From Kumtagia sp964244725 (GTDB lineage: Bacteria > Pseudomonadota > Alphaproteobacteria > Rhizobiales > Rhizobiaceae): a stretch of DNA of 64,000 nucleotides. A model generated the notes under the pieces. That model searched no databases. It was not told where the DNA came from and saw only the letters and a list, made by a program, of their open reading frames with translations. The stretch covers positions 82,756-146,755 of the forward strand of contig CAXTJQ010000011.1 in the NCBI GenBank assembly GCA_964244725.1, in the 5' to 3' direction. A program made the position numbers and the translations under genes. Shown one piece after another: positions 26,866 through 35,754 of this stretch (the stretch's first letter is position 1; every line of letters begins with the position of its first letter).

Positions 26866-27693
26866 ATGTCCGACGCCGCCCCAAACCGACCGCCGCCGAG
26901 GCGGGCGCCCGGCGCGCCGGTCATCTCGCTGCGCAACGTGTCCAAGAATTTCGGCGCGGTGTCGGCGCTCACCGACATCGATCTCGACGTCCACGCGGGC
27001 GAGGTCGTGGCGCTGGTGGGCGACAACGGCGCGGGCAAGTCCACCCTCGTCAAGGTCCTGGCCGGCGTTTTCCAGCCTTCCTCGGGAACCATCAGCTTCA
27101 TGGGCAAGGAGACGGCGCTGCCCTCCCCGTCGGCGGCGCTCGACATGGGCATCGCCACGGTGTTCCAGGACCTGGCGCTCTGCGAGAACCTCGACGTGGT
27201 GGCCAACATCTATCTCGGCCGCGAGAAGAATCCGTGGCAGCTCGACGAGGTGGCGATGGAGGTCCGGTCATGGACCCTCCTCAACGAACTCGCCGCGCGC
27301 ATCCCCTCGGTCCGGGAGCCCGTGGCCTCGCTCTCGGGCGGCCAGCGGCAGACCGTCGCCATCGCCCGCTCGCTGCTGCTGGAGCCCAAGCTCATCATGC
27401 TGGACGAGCCGACCGCCGCGCTCGGCGTCGCGCAGACGGCCGAGGTGCTGAACCTCATCGAGCGCGTCCGCGACAAGGGCCTCGGCGTCATCGTCATCTC
27501 GCACAACATGGACGACGTGCGCGCCGTCGCCGACCGCATCGTGGTCCTGCGCCTGGGCAAGAACAACGGCATCTTCACGCCGGCCGACTCCCATCACGAT
27601 CTGATCGCGGCGATCACCGGCGCCTCCGAGAATTCGGTCTCGCGGCGCGCCGACCGCCTCGCCGCCGACACCAATGTGGAGGGCCTCGCATGA
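26866..27693 (+). CDS. ABC importer ATP-binding protein (single-domain, sugar/polyol type)
   Basis: A 275-residue ATPase: Walker A GDNGAGKST, signature LSGGQRQTVAIARSL, Walker B LIMLDEPTAALG. Unlike the double-domain RbsA/XylG proteins it has one ATPase module, as in the FrcA-type importers of rhizobia. The stop overlaps the permease start by 4 bp (ATGA). Confidence 0.94.
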   Translation: MSDAAPNRPPPRRAPGAPVISLRNVSKNFGAVSALTDIDLDVHAGEVVALVGDNGAGKSTLVKVLAGVFQPSSGTISFMGKETALPSPSAALDMGIATVFQDLALCENLDVVANIYLGREKNPWQLDEVAMEVRSWTLLNELAARIPSVREPVASLSGGQRQTVAIARSLLLEPKLIMLDEPTAALGVAQTAEVLNLIERVRDKGLGVIVISHNMDDVRAVADRIVVLRLGKNNGIFTPADSHHDLIAAITGASENSVSRRADRLAADTNVEGLA

Positions 27694-28940
27694 CCGACAA
27701 TCCCAATTCGCTCGCCGGCCGAGCGCTGGACCGCGCCGACACGCGCGTTCGCCAGGACGAGGGGCTCGGCGGCGCGCTGCGCGCCTTCGTCGACCGCGTC
27801 CGGTCGGGCGATCTCGGCATGATCCCGGTGGCCGTGGGCCTCGTCGCCATCGCCATCATCTTCACGTCGCTGAACCCGGTCTTCATCCGACCGGGCAACG
27901 TCTCGAACCTTCTCTACGACTGCGCCACCACCGGCATCATCTCGCTCGGCATCGTCTGCGTGCTGATGCTCGGCGAGATCGACCTGTCCGTCGGCTCGAT
28001 GTCGGGGCTCGCCTCCGCCATCCTCGGCGTGCTGTGGATCAACAATGGCTGGCCCGCGGCGGGCGCGATCCTGGTGGCGCTGGCGCTCGGGGCGGTCGTC
28101 GGCGCGCTCTACGCCACGCTCTTCAACCGCGTCGGCATGCCGACCTTCGTGGCGACGCTGGCGGGGCTGCTGGCGCTTCTCGGGCTGCAGCTCTATCTGC
28201 TCGGAAGCACGGGCTCGATCAACCTGCCGTTCGCCCAGCCGCTGGTCGTGTTCGGACAGAACGCCTACATGCCGAACTGGCTGTCCTTGATCCTCGCCCT
28301 TCTTCCGGGCGCGGCGGTGCTCTGGACCGGGCTGAGGGCGAGGGCCGGACGGCAGGCGGCGGGCCTGACGGGCGGCGCGATGAGCGTGCTTCTCGTCAAG
28401 GCCGCGGCGCTGACGATCGCCTTGCTGGTGGTGGTTTTGTTCCTGGCCAAGGGCCGGGGCGTACCGTGGATGTTCGGCCTCTTCGTGCTTCTCGTGGTGG
28501 TGATGGACTATGCCTTCACCCGCACCAAATGGGGCCGCTCGGTCATGGCGGTCGGCGGCAACCGGGAGGCGGCGCGGCGCGCCGGAATCAACGTCCGCCG
28601 CATCTATCTCAGCGCCTTCATGCTCTGTTCGACCTTCGCCGCGCTGGGCGGCGTGCTGGCGGCGGCGCGCCTCGGCTCGTCCTCGCAGCAGGCGGGCGCC
28701 GGCGACGTGAACCTCAACGCCATCGCCGCGGCGGTCATCGGCGGGACGTCGCTGTTCGGCGGACGCGGCTCGGCCTATTCGGCGCTTCTCGGGATCATCG
28801 TGATCCAGGCCATCTCGAACGGCCTGACCCTTCTCAATCTGTCATCGTCGCTGCGCTACATGATCCTCGGCGGCGTTCTGGCGCTCGCGGTCATGGTCGA
28901 CTCCCTCGCGCGGCGGTCCCGCGCCAGCCACGGGCGCTGA
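27690..28940 (+). CDS. ABC importer permease (BPD_transp_2, XylH/FrcB-like)
   Basis: A 416-residue integral membrane permease with about ten hydrophobic segments, longer than RbsC and similar to XylH. The coupling-helix region VGGNREAARRAGINVRRI is the family's ATPase-contact loop. The start at 27690 overlaps the ATPase stop, supporting coupled translation. With its neighbours it completes a three-gene importer. Confidence 0.93.
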   Translation: MTDNPNSLAGRALDRADTRVRQDEGLGGALRAFVDRVRSGDLGMIPVAVGLVAIAIIFTSLNPVFIRPGNVSNLLYDCATTGIISLGIVCVLMLGEIDLSVGSMSGLASAILGVLWINNGWPAAGAILVALALGAVVGALYATLFNRVGMPTFVATLAGLLALLGLQLYLLGSTGSINLPFAQPLVVFGQNAYMPNWLSLILALLPGAAVLWTGLRARAGRQAAGLTGGAMSVLLVKAAALTIALLVVVLFLAKGRGVPWMFGLFVLLVVVMDYAFTRTKWGRSVMAVGGNREAARRAGINVRRIYLSAFMLCSTFAALGGVLAAARLGSSSQQAGAGDVNLNAIAAAVIGGTSLFGGRGSAYSALLGIIVIQAISNGLTLLNLSSSLRYMILGGVLALAVMVDSLARRSRASHGR

Positions 28941-28942
28941 GC

Positions 28943-29671
28943 ATGAGCAATCCACTCGACGGAAAAGTCGCGGCGGTCACCGGCGCGGCGTCCGGGATCG
29001 GCCTCGAATGCGCGAAAGCCATGCTCGAGGCCGGCGCGCGCGTCGTCTTCATCGACCGCGCCGGGGACAAGCTCGACGATCTCTGCTCCAGCCTCGGCCC
29101 CGACGCGATCCCGCTGGTGGTGAACCTCACCGACCCGCAGAGCGTCGCGGGCATGATGCCTCACATCATCGAGAAGGCGGGCCAGCTCGACATCTTCCAC
29201 GCCAATGCCGGCGCCTATGTCGGCGGCGAGGTGCTCGGCGGCGATCCAGACGCCTGGGACCGGATGCTGAACCTCAACATCAACGCGGTGTTCCGATCCG
29301 TCCATGCCGTCCTGCCGCACATGGCCGAGCGCAGAACCGGCGACATCATCGTCACGAGTTCGGTCGCCGGCGTCGTGCCGGTGGTCTGGGAGCCGATCTA
29401 CACGGCTTCGAAACACGCCGTGCAGGCCTTCGTCCATACGGTTCGCCGTCAGGTCGCCAAGCATAAAATCCGCGTCGGCGCGGTGCTGCCGGGGCCGGTG
29501 GTCACGGCGCTTCTCGACGATTGGCCGAAGGCCAAGATGGAGGAAGCGCTTGCCAACGGCAGCCTGATGGAACCCAAGGAGGTCGCGGCCTGCGTCCTGT
29601 TCATGCTGACCCGGCCGCGCACCGTCACGATCCGCGATCTCGTCATCCTGCCGCAGAGCGTCGACATCTGA
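28943..29671 (+). CDS. SDR dehydrogenase, probable ribitol 2-dehydrogenase
   Basis: A 242-residue classical short-chain dehydrogenase: nucleotide motif TGAASGIG (13-20), NAG at 88-90, catalytic Ser140, Tyr153 and Lys157. Its place between a polyol importer and an FGGY kinase, and its overall likeness to ribitol 2-dehydrogenases, suggest oxidation of ribitol to D-ribulose with NAD. Begins 2 bp after the permease stop. Another pentitol (D-arabitol, xylitol) is possible. Confidence 0.88.
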   Translation: MSNPLDGKVAAVTGAASGIGLECAKAMLEAGARVVFIDRAGDKLDDLCSSLGPDAIPLVVNLTDPQSVAGMMPHIIEKAGQLDIFHANAGAYVGGEVLGGDPDAWDRMLNLNINAVFRSVHAVLPHMAERRTGDIIVTSSVAGVVPVVWEPIYTASKHAVQAFVHTVRRQVAKHKIRVGAVLPGPVVTALLDDWPKAKMEEALANGSLMEPKEVAACVLFMLTRPRTVTIRDLVILPQSVDI

Positions 29672-29729
29672 GCGGCCGACGGATCGATCCGACTGTCTCC
29701 TTGGCAAGACGCAAAACGAGAGCATAAGC

Positions 29730-31340
29730 ATGTCGAACCATTTTCTCGGCATCGATGTCGGAACCGGCAGCGCGCGCGCCGGCGTGTTCGACGCGGCGGG
29801 CAATCTGCTCGCGTCGGCCAAGCGGGAGATCGCGCTTTACACGGCTCCCGGCGACATCGTCGAACAATCCGGCAACGACATCTGGGCGGCGGTCATCGCG
29901 GCCACGCGTGAGGCGGTGGGTGCGGCCGGCGTCGACGCCGACGCCATCCGCGGCGTCGGCTTCGACGCGACCTGCTCGCTGGTGCTCGTCGATGGCGAGG
30001 GCAAGCCCGTGCCGGTCGGCGATTCGGGCGATCCCGACCGCAACATCATCGTCTGGATGGATCACCGCGCAACCGACCAGGCGCGGCGCATCAATGCGAC
30101 CGGCCATCGCGTGCTCGACTATGTCGGCGGCGCGATCTCGCCGGAAATGGAAACGCCCAAGCTGCTCTGGCTGAAGGAAACCATGCCGGAGAGTTTCGGC
30201 CGCGCGAACCATTTCTTCGACCTGACGGACTATCTGACCTGGCGCGCCACCGGCAGCCTGGCCCGATCGGTCTGCACGCTCACTTGCAAATGGACCTATC
30301 TCGCGCATGAAAGCCGGTTCGACTCCGATTTCTTCCGGCTGATCGGATTGGGCGACCTGGCCGACGAAGGCTTCGTGCGCATCGGGACCGAGGTGGTCGA
30401 CCCCGGCACGGCGCTCGGCCCGGGCCTTTCGGCGGAGGCGGCCGCCGCGTTCGGCCTGCGGCCCGGCACGCTGGTCGCCGCGGGGCTGATCGACGCGCAT
30501 GCCGGCGGCATCGGAACCGTCGGCGCGGCGGGCGTACACGGCAGCGTCGAGTCGCGCATGGCCTATGTGCTCGGCACGTCCGCCTGCACCATGGCGAGCG
30601 GCCGCGAACCCAATTTCGTGCCCGGCGTCTGGGGGCCCTATTACTCCGCGATGGTTCCGGGGCTCTGGCTGAACGAGGGCGGACAATCGGCGGCGGGGGC
30701 TGCCATCGACCATCTCGTGCGCTGCCATCCGGCCTCGGCGGCCACTGCCGAGCGGGCCCATTCGGAAGGCAAGTCGCTCGTCGAATGGCTTTCGATCGCG
30801 GCATCGGCCGCCGGCGGCGATCCGTCGCGCACCGCGCTGCTGGCCGGCGGTCTGCACGTGGTGCCGGAATTCCTCGGCAACCGCTCGCCGCTCGCCGATC
30901 CCGACGCGCGCGGCATCATCGCCGGTCTCGGCGCGGACAGGTCAGTCGAAAGCCTGGTCGCCCTCTACGTCGCCGGCCTTTGCGGTTTGGGCTACGGCCT
31001 GCGCCAGATTTTGAAGGCGATGGCGGATGCCGGCGTAGCGATCGACACGATCGTCACCAGCGGCGGCGCGGGGCAATCGCCGCTGGTGCGGCAGATCCTG
31101 GCCGACAGCACCGGCCTCGTGGTGGCCGCCTCGCAGTCGCCTGAACCCGTGATGCTCGGCGCGGCGATGCTGGGCGCGGTCGCGGCAGGGGAATACGCCG
31201 ATCTGGCGGCCGCCATGCCGGCCATGTCGAGCTTGGGAGACCTTTATCAGCCGGCGACGGGCGACATGCGGATATGGCACGACCGCCGCTATGAAGCCTT
31301 CCGCGCCTTGCAGGCGGTCGGCCTCGGCATCCGCGACTGA
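29730..31340 (+). CDS. FGGY-family carbohydrate kinase, probable D-ribulokinase
   Basis: A 536-residue kinase with two actin-like ATPase lobes. The N-terminal phosphate motif GIDVGTGSARAGVFD and the WMDHRATDQARRIN stretch match the ribulokinase-like subgroup (YDR109c/FGGY type). The C-terminal signature is near GLCGLGYGLRQILKAM, with the adenosine-motif SGGAGQSPLVRQI. It would phosphorylate the ketose made by the adjacent dehydrogenase, D-ribulose to D-ribulose 5-phosphate, feeding the pentose phosphate pathway. It closes the operon. Confidence 0.92.
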   Translation: MSNHFLGIDVGTGSARAGVFDAAGNLLASAKREIALYTAPGDIVEQSGNDIWAAVIAATREAVGAAGVDADAIRGVGFDATCSLVLVDGEGKPVPVGDSGDPDRNIIVWMDHRATDQARRINATGHRVLDYVGGAISPEMETPKLLWLKETMPESFGRANHFFDLTDYLTWRATGSLARSVCTLTCKWTYLAHESRFDSDFFRLIGLGDLADEGFVRIGTEVVDPGTALGPGLSAEAAAAFGLRPGTLVAAGLIDAHAGGIGTVGAAGVHGSVESRMAYVLGTSACTMASGREPNFVPGVWGPYYSAMVPGLWLNEGGQSAAGAAIDHLVRCHPASAATAERAHSEGKSLVEWLSIAASAAGGDPSRTALLAGGLHVVPEFLGNRSPLADPDARGIIAGLGADRSVESLVALYVAGLCGLGYGLRQILKAMADAGVAIDTIVTSGGAGQSPLVRQILADSTGLVVAASQSPEPVMLGAAMLGAVAAGEYADLAAAMPAMSSLGDLYQPATGDMRIWHDRRYEAFRALQAVGLGIRD

Positions 31341-31342
31341 AA

Positions 31343-32548
31343 TCAAAGCGCCCGTTCGAGCGCTCCGATCAGGCGGTCGACCTCTCCGACCGTGTTGTAG
31401 TGGACCATCGAGACGCGGATGACCCCGGCCGGCCCGAGCCCGAGCGCTTCGGCCAGGCGCCGCGAGTGGAAGTCGCCGTGGCGCACGCCGATCCTGGCCT
31501 CGTCGACATGCGCGACGATCTCCTGCGGCGCGCGCCCGTCGACCGTGAAGCTGATCGTCGGCACGCGGATCGCCGCATCCGCGCCGCGATGACCGATGAT
31601 CCGCACGCCGTTGCGCGCGCGCAGCCAGGAGAGCAGGCGCTCGCCGAGCAACGCTTCCTGCGCCGCGATGTCGTCAAAGGCGTCTTCGATCGCGGTTCGC
31701 CCCGCGCCGCCGCCGATCGCCTCCAGATAATCGACGATGCCGGCCGCGCCCCAGGCCAGTTCGTAGCAGGGATTGCCGGGCTCCAGCTTGCCCGGCACTT
31801 TCTCCCTGCCGTAGAAATAGTGGTAGAGCCCGTCGAGTTCGAGCAGGTGGTCGTGCTTGCCATACATCACGGCGTAGTGGGGGCCATAGGTCTTGTAGAA
31901 CGAGAAGACATAGTAATCGACGCCGAGCGCCCGCACGTCGATCGCGCGATGCGGCGCATACGCGACGCCGTCGACGCAAATGCGAGCGCCGCGCGCATGC
32001 ACGAAGTCGGCGATGTCGCGAATCGGATTGATCGAACCCAGAAGGTTTGATGCATGCGTGACGCAGACCATTCTGGTGCGCGGGCTCATGAGCTTTTCGA
32101 GGTCGTCGAGATCGGGCATCAGCGTGTCGCGATCGATCGGCCAGGTCTTGAAAACGATTCCCCGGTCCTTCAGCGTCAGCCACGGTCCGATATTGGACTC
32201 GTGGTCGAATTCGGTCAGCACGATCTCGTCGCCGGCTTCGAGCTGGCTCGCCATGGCGGTCGCCAGGAAGCGCATCAGCACGGTGGTCGACGGGCCGAAG
32301 ACCACCTCCTCAGGGCGCGCGGCGCCGACCAACATCGCGATCCGCGCGCGCGCCTCGGCCAGCCGCTCGCTGGCGCGAACCGACGGCGCGTAGGATGCGC
32401 CGGTCTGGACGCTGGCGGTCAACAGGTAGTCGCAGACGCGCTCGGCGACGTTGCGCAGCACCAACGACCCGCCGGCATTGTCGAGATAGGCCCAGCCGTC
32501 CCGCAGAGCGGGAAACTGGGAGCGCACGAAATCGATATCAAGCGGCAT
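31343..32548 (-). CDS. Cysteine desulfurase-like class V PLP enzyme (TIGR01976 type)
   Basis: A 401-residue fold-type I PLP enzyme of aminotransferase class V. Landmarks are EFDHESN (His116 stacking on PLP), CVDGVAYAPHR (Asp193) and the Schiff-base Lys219 in FSFYKTYGPHY. Where NifS/SufS carry the mobile Cys loop, this protein has VRHGDFHSRRL with no Cys, so canonical sulfur transfer is unlikely; the VC1184-like subfamily is uncharacterised and may act on an amino acid by another reaction. It lies 22 bp downstream of a polar amino-acid ABC permease and probably forms an operon with it, suggesting metabolism of the imported compound. Confidence 0.88.
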   Translation of the reverse strand: MPLDIDFVRSQFPALRDGWAYLDNAGGSLVLRNVAERVCDYLLTASVQTGASYAPSVRASERLAEARARIAMLVGAARPEEVVFGPSTTVLMRFLATAMASQLEAGDEIVLTEFDHESNIGPWLTLKDRGIVFKTWPIDRDTLMPDLDDLEKLMSPRTRMVCVTHASNLLGSINPIRDIADFVHARGARICVDGVAYAPHRAIDVRALGVDYYVFSFYKTYGPHYAVMYGKHDHLLELDGLYHYFYGREKVPGKLEPGNPCYELAWGAAGIVDYLEAIGGGAGRTAIEDAFDDIAAQEALLGERLLSWLRARNGVRIIGHRGADAAIRVPTISFTVDGRAPQEIVAHVDEARIGVRHGDFHSRRLAEALGLGPAGVIRVSMVHYNTVGEVDRLIGALERAL

Positions 32549-32570
32549 TCTCGGCCTCGGATGGGATGCG

Positions 32571-33242
32571 CTACCGCTCGGCCTTGGCCAGGCGCTTTTC
32601 CAGGAGCCCCACGAGCCGGACCAGGGGCAGCAGGATGATGAGATAGATGACGGCCGCCACGATCAGCGGCGTCGGGTTGGCGGCCAGCGCCTGCGCCTGG
32701 TTGGCCTGTTTCAAGAGGTCGGGCATGGCGACGACGGAAGCGAGCGCCGTATCCTTCATCACGTTGATCGAATTGGAGGTCAGCGGCGGCACGACGATGC
32801 GCAGCGCCTGCGGCAGGACGACCTTCGTCATCATGAGCCAGAAATGCAGTCCGAGCGCCCGCGCCGCCTCGAACTGGCCCTTCGGGATCGCCTCGATGCC
32901 AGCGCGCACGATTTCCGCCGAATAGGCCGCCGAAACCATCGAGATGGCGCTGGCCGCGGCGACGAAGGACGTCAGGCGGATGCCGGCGAAGGGCAGCGCG
33001 TAATAGACGATGAACAGCAGCACCAGCACCGGGATCGACCGGAACACGTCGATATAGGCGATGGTCAGCAGGCGGAGCGGGCGCGGGCCGTAGAGACGCA
33101 GCATGGACAGGAGGACGCCGGCGGCGAAGCCGAGCGCGATGCAGGTGAAGCCGAGCGTCAGCGTCGTGACCAGACCGCCGAGGATGAGCGGCAGCGTCTC
33201 GACGAAGACCCGGTAGTTCAGGAACGTATCGAAGATCGACAT
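32571..33242 (-). CDS. Polar amino-acid ABC transporter permease
   Basis: A 223-residue inner-membrane permease of the HisMQ/GlnP type with about five hydrophobic segments. The ATPase-contact EAA loop is present (EAARALGLHFWLMMTKVVLPQALR, read as two parts). The matching binding protein lies upstream, but no ATPase gene and no second permease are found in the locus; the permease may work as a homodimer with a shared ATPase encoded elsewhere. Confidence 0.93.
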   Translation of the reverse strand: MSIFDTFLNYRVFVETLPLILGGLVTTLTLGFTCIALGFAAGVLLSMLRLYGPRPLRLLTIAYIDVFRSIPVLVLLFIVYYALPFAGIRLTSFVAAASAISMVSAAYSAEIVRAGIEAIPKGQFEAARALGLHFWLMMTKVVLPQALRIVVPPLTSNSINVMKDTALASVVAMPDLLKQANQAQALAANPTPLIVAAVIYLIILLPLVRLVGLLEKRLAKAER

Positions 33243-33309
33243 CGCGGCTCATGGTCCGGCGCGGAGAGGATCGCCCGAAGCCGGACGCGCCTCTCCGCTT
33301 TGGAGGCCG

Positions 33310-34113
33310 TCAGAGCTTCGGCATGTCGAGGACGGTCGTGGTGGCGAGGCCCTCGTCGGGTTTCGTGCCGAACCACGTCTCGTGGATCTTGGCGAGAGAC
33401 CCGTCCGTCTTCATCTCGGTGATGACGTCGTTGACCTTGGCGGCCAGCGGCGCGTCCTTGGCGAACATCACCGAATATTGCTCGGTCGTCTTGATGCGCT
33501 CGACGACCGCGAATTGCGGCTTGTCCTTGACGTAGTAGAGCAGCGCCGGAATGTCGGAGATGTAGCCGTCGATGCGCCCGGCCTGCAGGTCGAGCATGGC
33601 CGGCGCGAGGCCCTCGTATTTGCTGATCGTTCCGATCTTGGTCTCGCCCTGGTGCGCGGTCGCCCAGATGTCGCCCGTGGAGCCGGTGTCGACGCCGACC
33701 GTCTTGCCTTCCATGCCGGCGAGGCCCTTGATGCCGCTGTCGGCCTTGACCGTCAGCGACTGGTCGCTGTCGTAATAGGGCTGCGCGAAGCTCACCGATT
33801 CAAGGCGCTTCTTGGTGATCGTGATCGACGACACGGCGGCGTCGATCTGCCCCGACTGGACCGCCGCGAACAGGCCCTGGAACGGGATGTTGGTGAATTT
33901 CACGTCCATGCCGAGCCGCTTGCCGACCTCGGTCATGAGGTCGACTTCGAAGCCGACGTTCTTGCCGCTGGCGTCCTGGAATTCCCACGGCACGTTGCCG
34001 ATGTTGGCGCCGACATTGAGTTCGGCGGCCATCGCGCTCGACGACAGCGTCATCGACGCCAGGGCGGCCCCGCCGGCCAGGAGCAGGACCTTCAATACGT
34101 CTCTCTTGTTCAT
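33310..34113 (-). CDS. Extracellular solute-binding protein, family 3 (amino-acid ABC transporter)
   Basis: A 267-residue periplasmic binding protein (SBP_bac_3). Signal peptide at 1-30 ending SSAMAA; mature part with NVPWEFQDASGKNVGFEVDL (start of the ligand fold), SSITITKKR and GVDTGSTGDIW. The Arg/Asp pair for alpha-amino-acid binding is not fully apparent. Start at 34113 has AAGGGGAA about 7 bases upstream; an earlier start at 34134 would add seven residues. Divergent from a GntR regulator, with operator-like repeats between. Confidence 0.93.
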   Translation of the reverse strand: MNKRDVLKVLLLAGGAALASMTLSSSAMAAELNVGANIGNVPWEFQDASGKNVGFEVDLMTEVGKRLGMDVKFTNIPFQGLFAAVQSGQIDAAVSSITITKKRLESVSFAQPYYDSDQSLTVKADSGIKGLAGMEGKTVGVDTGSTGDIWATAHQGETKIGTISKYEGLAPAMLDLQAGRIDGYISDIPALLYYVKDKPQFAVVERIKTTEQYSVMFAKDAPLAAKVNDVITEMKTDGSLAKIHETWFGTKPDEGLATTTVLDMPKL

Positions 34114-34160
34114 TCGAGTTCCCCTTGTTGCCAATTTTGCATTGGATTGCTATTTCAACC

Positions 34161-34195
34161 GGTCTGACCAGTCGGACCACACAAACACGTGGTCA
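34161..34195. promoter_or_regulatory. Putative GntR/FadR-type operator repeats
   Basis: GGTCTGACC at 34161-34169 is a palindrome (GGTC-T-GACC). It is followed directly by GTCGGACCA (34171-34179), a near copy, and by a half site TGGTC at 34190-34194 (after ACACG). FadR/VanR-subfamily GntR proteins bind TGGTC-N-GACCA-like palindromes. The site lies between the binding-protein gene and the GntR gene, well placed to control both. Confidence 0.6.
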
Positions 34196-34307
34196 GGGCG
34201 ATTGCAAGCGTCCTCGTCGGCCGGATGTCGCGCGGATAGCCCGTGCAATGACGGTCGCCGATCGTCCGAAGCGCCCGGCCGGATCGTCGGCGAAGGAGTG
34301 GGACCTG

Positions 34308-34997
34308 ATGTTTGCGCGCGTGCCTATCCCGCAATCGGCGGCGCGGACGATCCAGTCCATGATCCTGACCGGCAAGTTGAGCGCCGGCCAGCAGATCCCG
34401 TCGCAGCGCGAGCTTTCGCAGTCCTTGAAGATCAGCCGCGCGTCGCTCAGGGAAGCCCTTCTGACCCTCGAGACCCTCGGCTTGCTGGTGACCCAGCCCG
34501 GACGCGGGACGTTCGTCTCGGAGGCATCGCCGTCCGAGGCCGGCGCCATGGCGCGCTGGCGCTATGCCGACAGCTACCCCGTCGCCGACGTCTTCGAGAC
34601 GCGCCGCCTGCTGGAAGGGGCGATTTGCCAGCACGCGGCGTCGGCGCTGACGCCGGAGGCTTGCGATGCGCTCGCCCGGACGACCGACGCCATGGAACGC
34701 TCCTGGGCGGCGGGCGATCTTCTCTCCAACGTCGAATCCGATCTCGAATTCCATGCGCTGATCGTGTCGTCCTGCGGCAACCGGATGCTGGCCGATCTTT
34801 ATCGCTCGGCGCAGACGCTCATCACCGAGACGCAGCGCCAGCCGATCCCCATCACGGCGCCGTCGCGGATGAGCGACTCGATCGCCGAGCACAGGCGCAT
34901 CCTGCAAGCCCTGCGCGCGTCCGACGGCCCGGCCGCCAGGCGGCGGATGGAGGACCACATCGCCAACACCGCGCGCTGCGCGGGCGTCATTCTATGA
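34308..34997 (+). CDS. GntR-family (FadR subfamily) transcriptional regulator
   Basis: A 229-residue regulator: N-terminal winged helix (about 5-70; QIPSQRELSQSLKISRASLREALLTLE) and an all-helical FCD ligand domain (about 85-225) with the metal-binding residues in LEFHALIVSSCGNRML and SIAEHRRILQAL. Start at 34308 is preferred because AAGGAG lies 10 bases upstream; an ATG at 34248 would add 20 residues but lacks such a site. It probably represses the divergent transporter/PLP-enzyme operon. Confidence 0.9.
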   Translation: MFARVPIPQSAARTIQSMILTGKLSAGQQIPSQRELSQSLKISRASLREALLTLETLGLLVTQPGRGTFVSEASPSEAGAMARWRYADSYPVADVFETRRLLEGAICQHAASALTPEACDALARTTDAMERSWAAGDLLSNVESDLEFHALIVSSCGNRMLADLYRSAQTLITETQRQPIPITAPSRMSDSIAEHRRILQALRASDGPAARRRMEDHIANTARCAGVIL

Positions 34998-35228
34998 GTC
35001 CCGAGCCCGAATGCATTCGCCCCGCGGCGGCCCGCCTCGCATCGCCTTGGCGACCGAATTCCTGGACCTGGCCGACATACTGGCCCCGGCGCGGGTTTTG
35101 CATCGCGGCAAGCCGTCGCTCGAATTGTCGACGAGGAGAAATTTTCTCGAAGTAACAAACATCAGCTATCGGCCGACTGATTTCCGATACACCTTCATCG
35201 CGACTCATCGAAGCGAATGGAGATTGGT

Positions 35229-35441
35229 ATGACAGACCGATCCATGGTGCAGTCCGGCGCCTTCAGACCCGAAGACGTCACTCTCTTGTCACGCGTTTTC
35301 GAAATGACCAACGCGGCGAACGATACGCCGCTCGAGCGCGCGGGCCGCGCGTTGAACGTCATCGCGCTGTTCCGGTCGGGCGTCACCGACGAAAGCGTTC
35401 TCGTTTCCTGCATGACGGAAAAGCGGGTTGCCGAAGACTGA
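35229..35441 (+). CDS. Small conserved protein, paralogue of the 47.3-kb small protein
   Basis: A 70-residue protein of unknown function with two amphipathic helices: RPEDVTLLSRVFEM and a second half RALNVIALFRSGVTDESVLV. It is clearly related to the 74-residue product at 47262-47486 (shared pattern RPxD-xx-L-x-RVF, then an ALxxLxxxGxxDExxL block). GGAG lies close upstream of the ATG at 35229. It sits beside a DUF6894 gene and a Crp/Fnr regulator. No membrane segment. Confidence 0.7.
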   Translation: MTDRSMVQSGAFRPEDVTLLSRVFEMTNAANDTPLERAGRALNVIALFRSGVTDESVLVSCMTEKRVAED

Positions 35442-35520
35442 CGAAGTCGAGGGATCGGGGACAGTTTTGGAGGAGGGATCATTCGTCGCGCACCAGCCGC
35501 GCGCGCAGTATCGGAGTATC

Positions 35521-35754
35521 ATGTCGCGATTTTTCTTTCACACCAGTTACAAGCAATTCTCGGCCGACGACGAGGGTGTGGAGCTTGCAGATCGCCGGGC
35601 AGCCTGGAAACAGGCGACCATAGCAGCCGGTCAAATCCTGCGTGATATCGACGGCGAACTCACGCCGGGGCGGGAATGGCGCATGGACGTGACCGACGAC
35701 AAGCGCAACATCTTGTTCAGTCTCAAATTTTCCGCCGAGGCCTACGATATTTGA
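35521..35754 (+). CDS. DUF6894 family small protein
   Basis: A 77-residue protein beginning MSRFFFHTSYKQFSADDEG and containing the ADRRAAWKQATIAAGQILRD block, diagnostic of the DUF6894 family common and multicopy in Hyphomicrobiales. No known function; stress or regulator-linked neighbourhoods are frequent. It overlaps the convergent Crp/Fnr gene by 13 bp. Confidence 0.82.
   Translation: MSRFFFHTSYKQFSADDEGVELADRRAAWKQATIAAGQILRDIDGELTPGREWRMDVTDDKRNILFSLKFSAEAYDI

Noticed and set aside
35011..35232. 73-codon + strand ORF between the GntR gene and the small protein gene
   Set aside because: No ribosome binding site, no domain, and it overlaps the next gene's translation signals.
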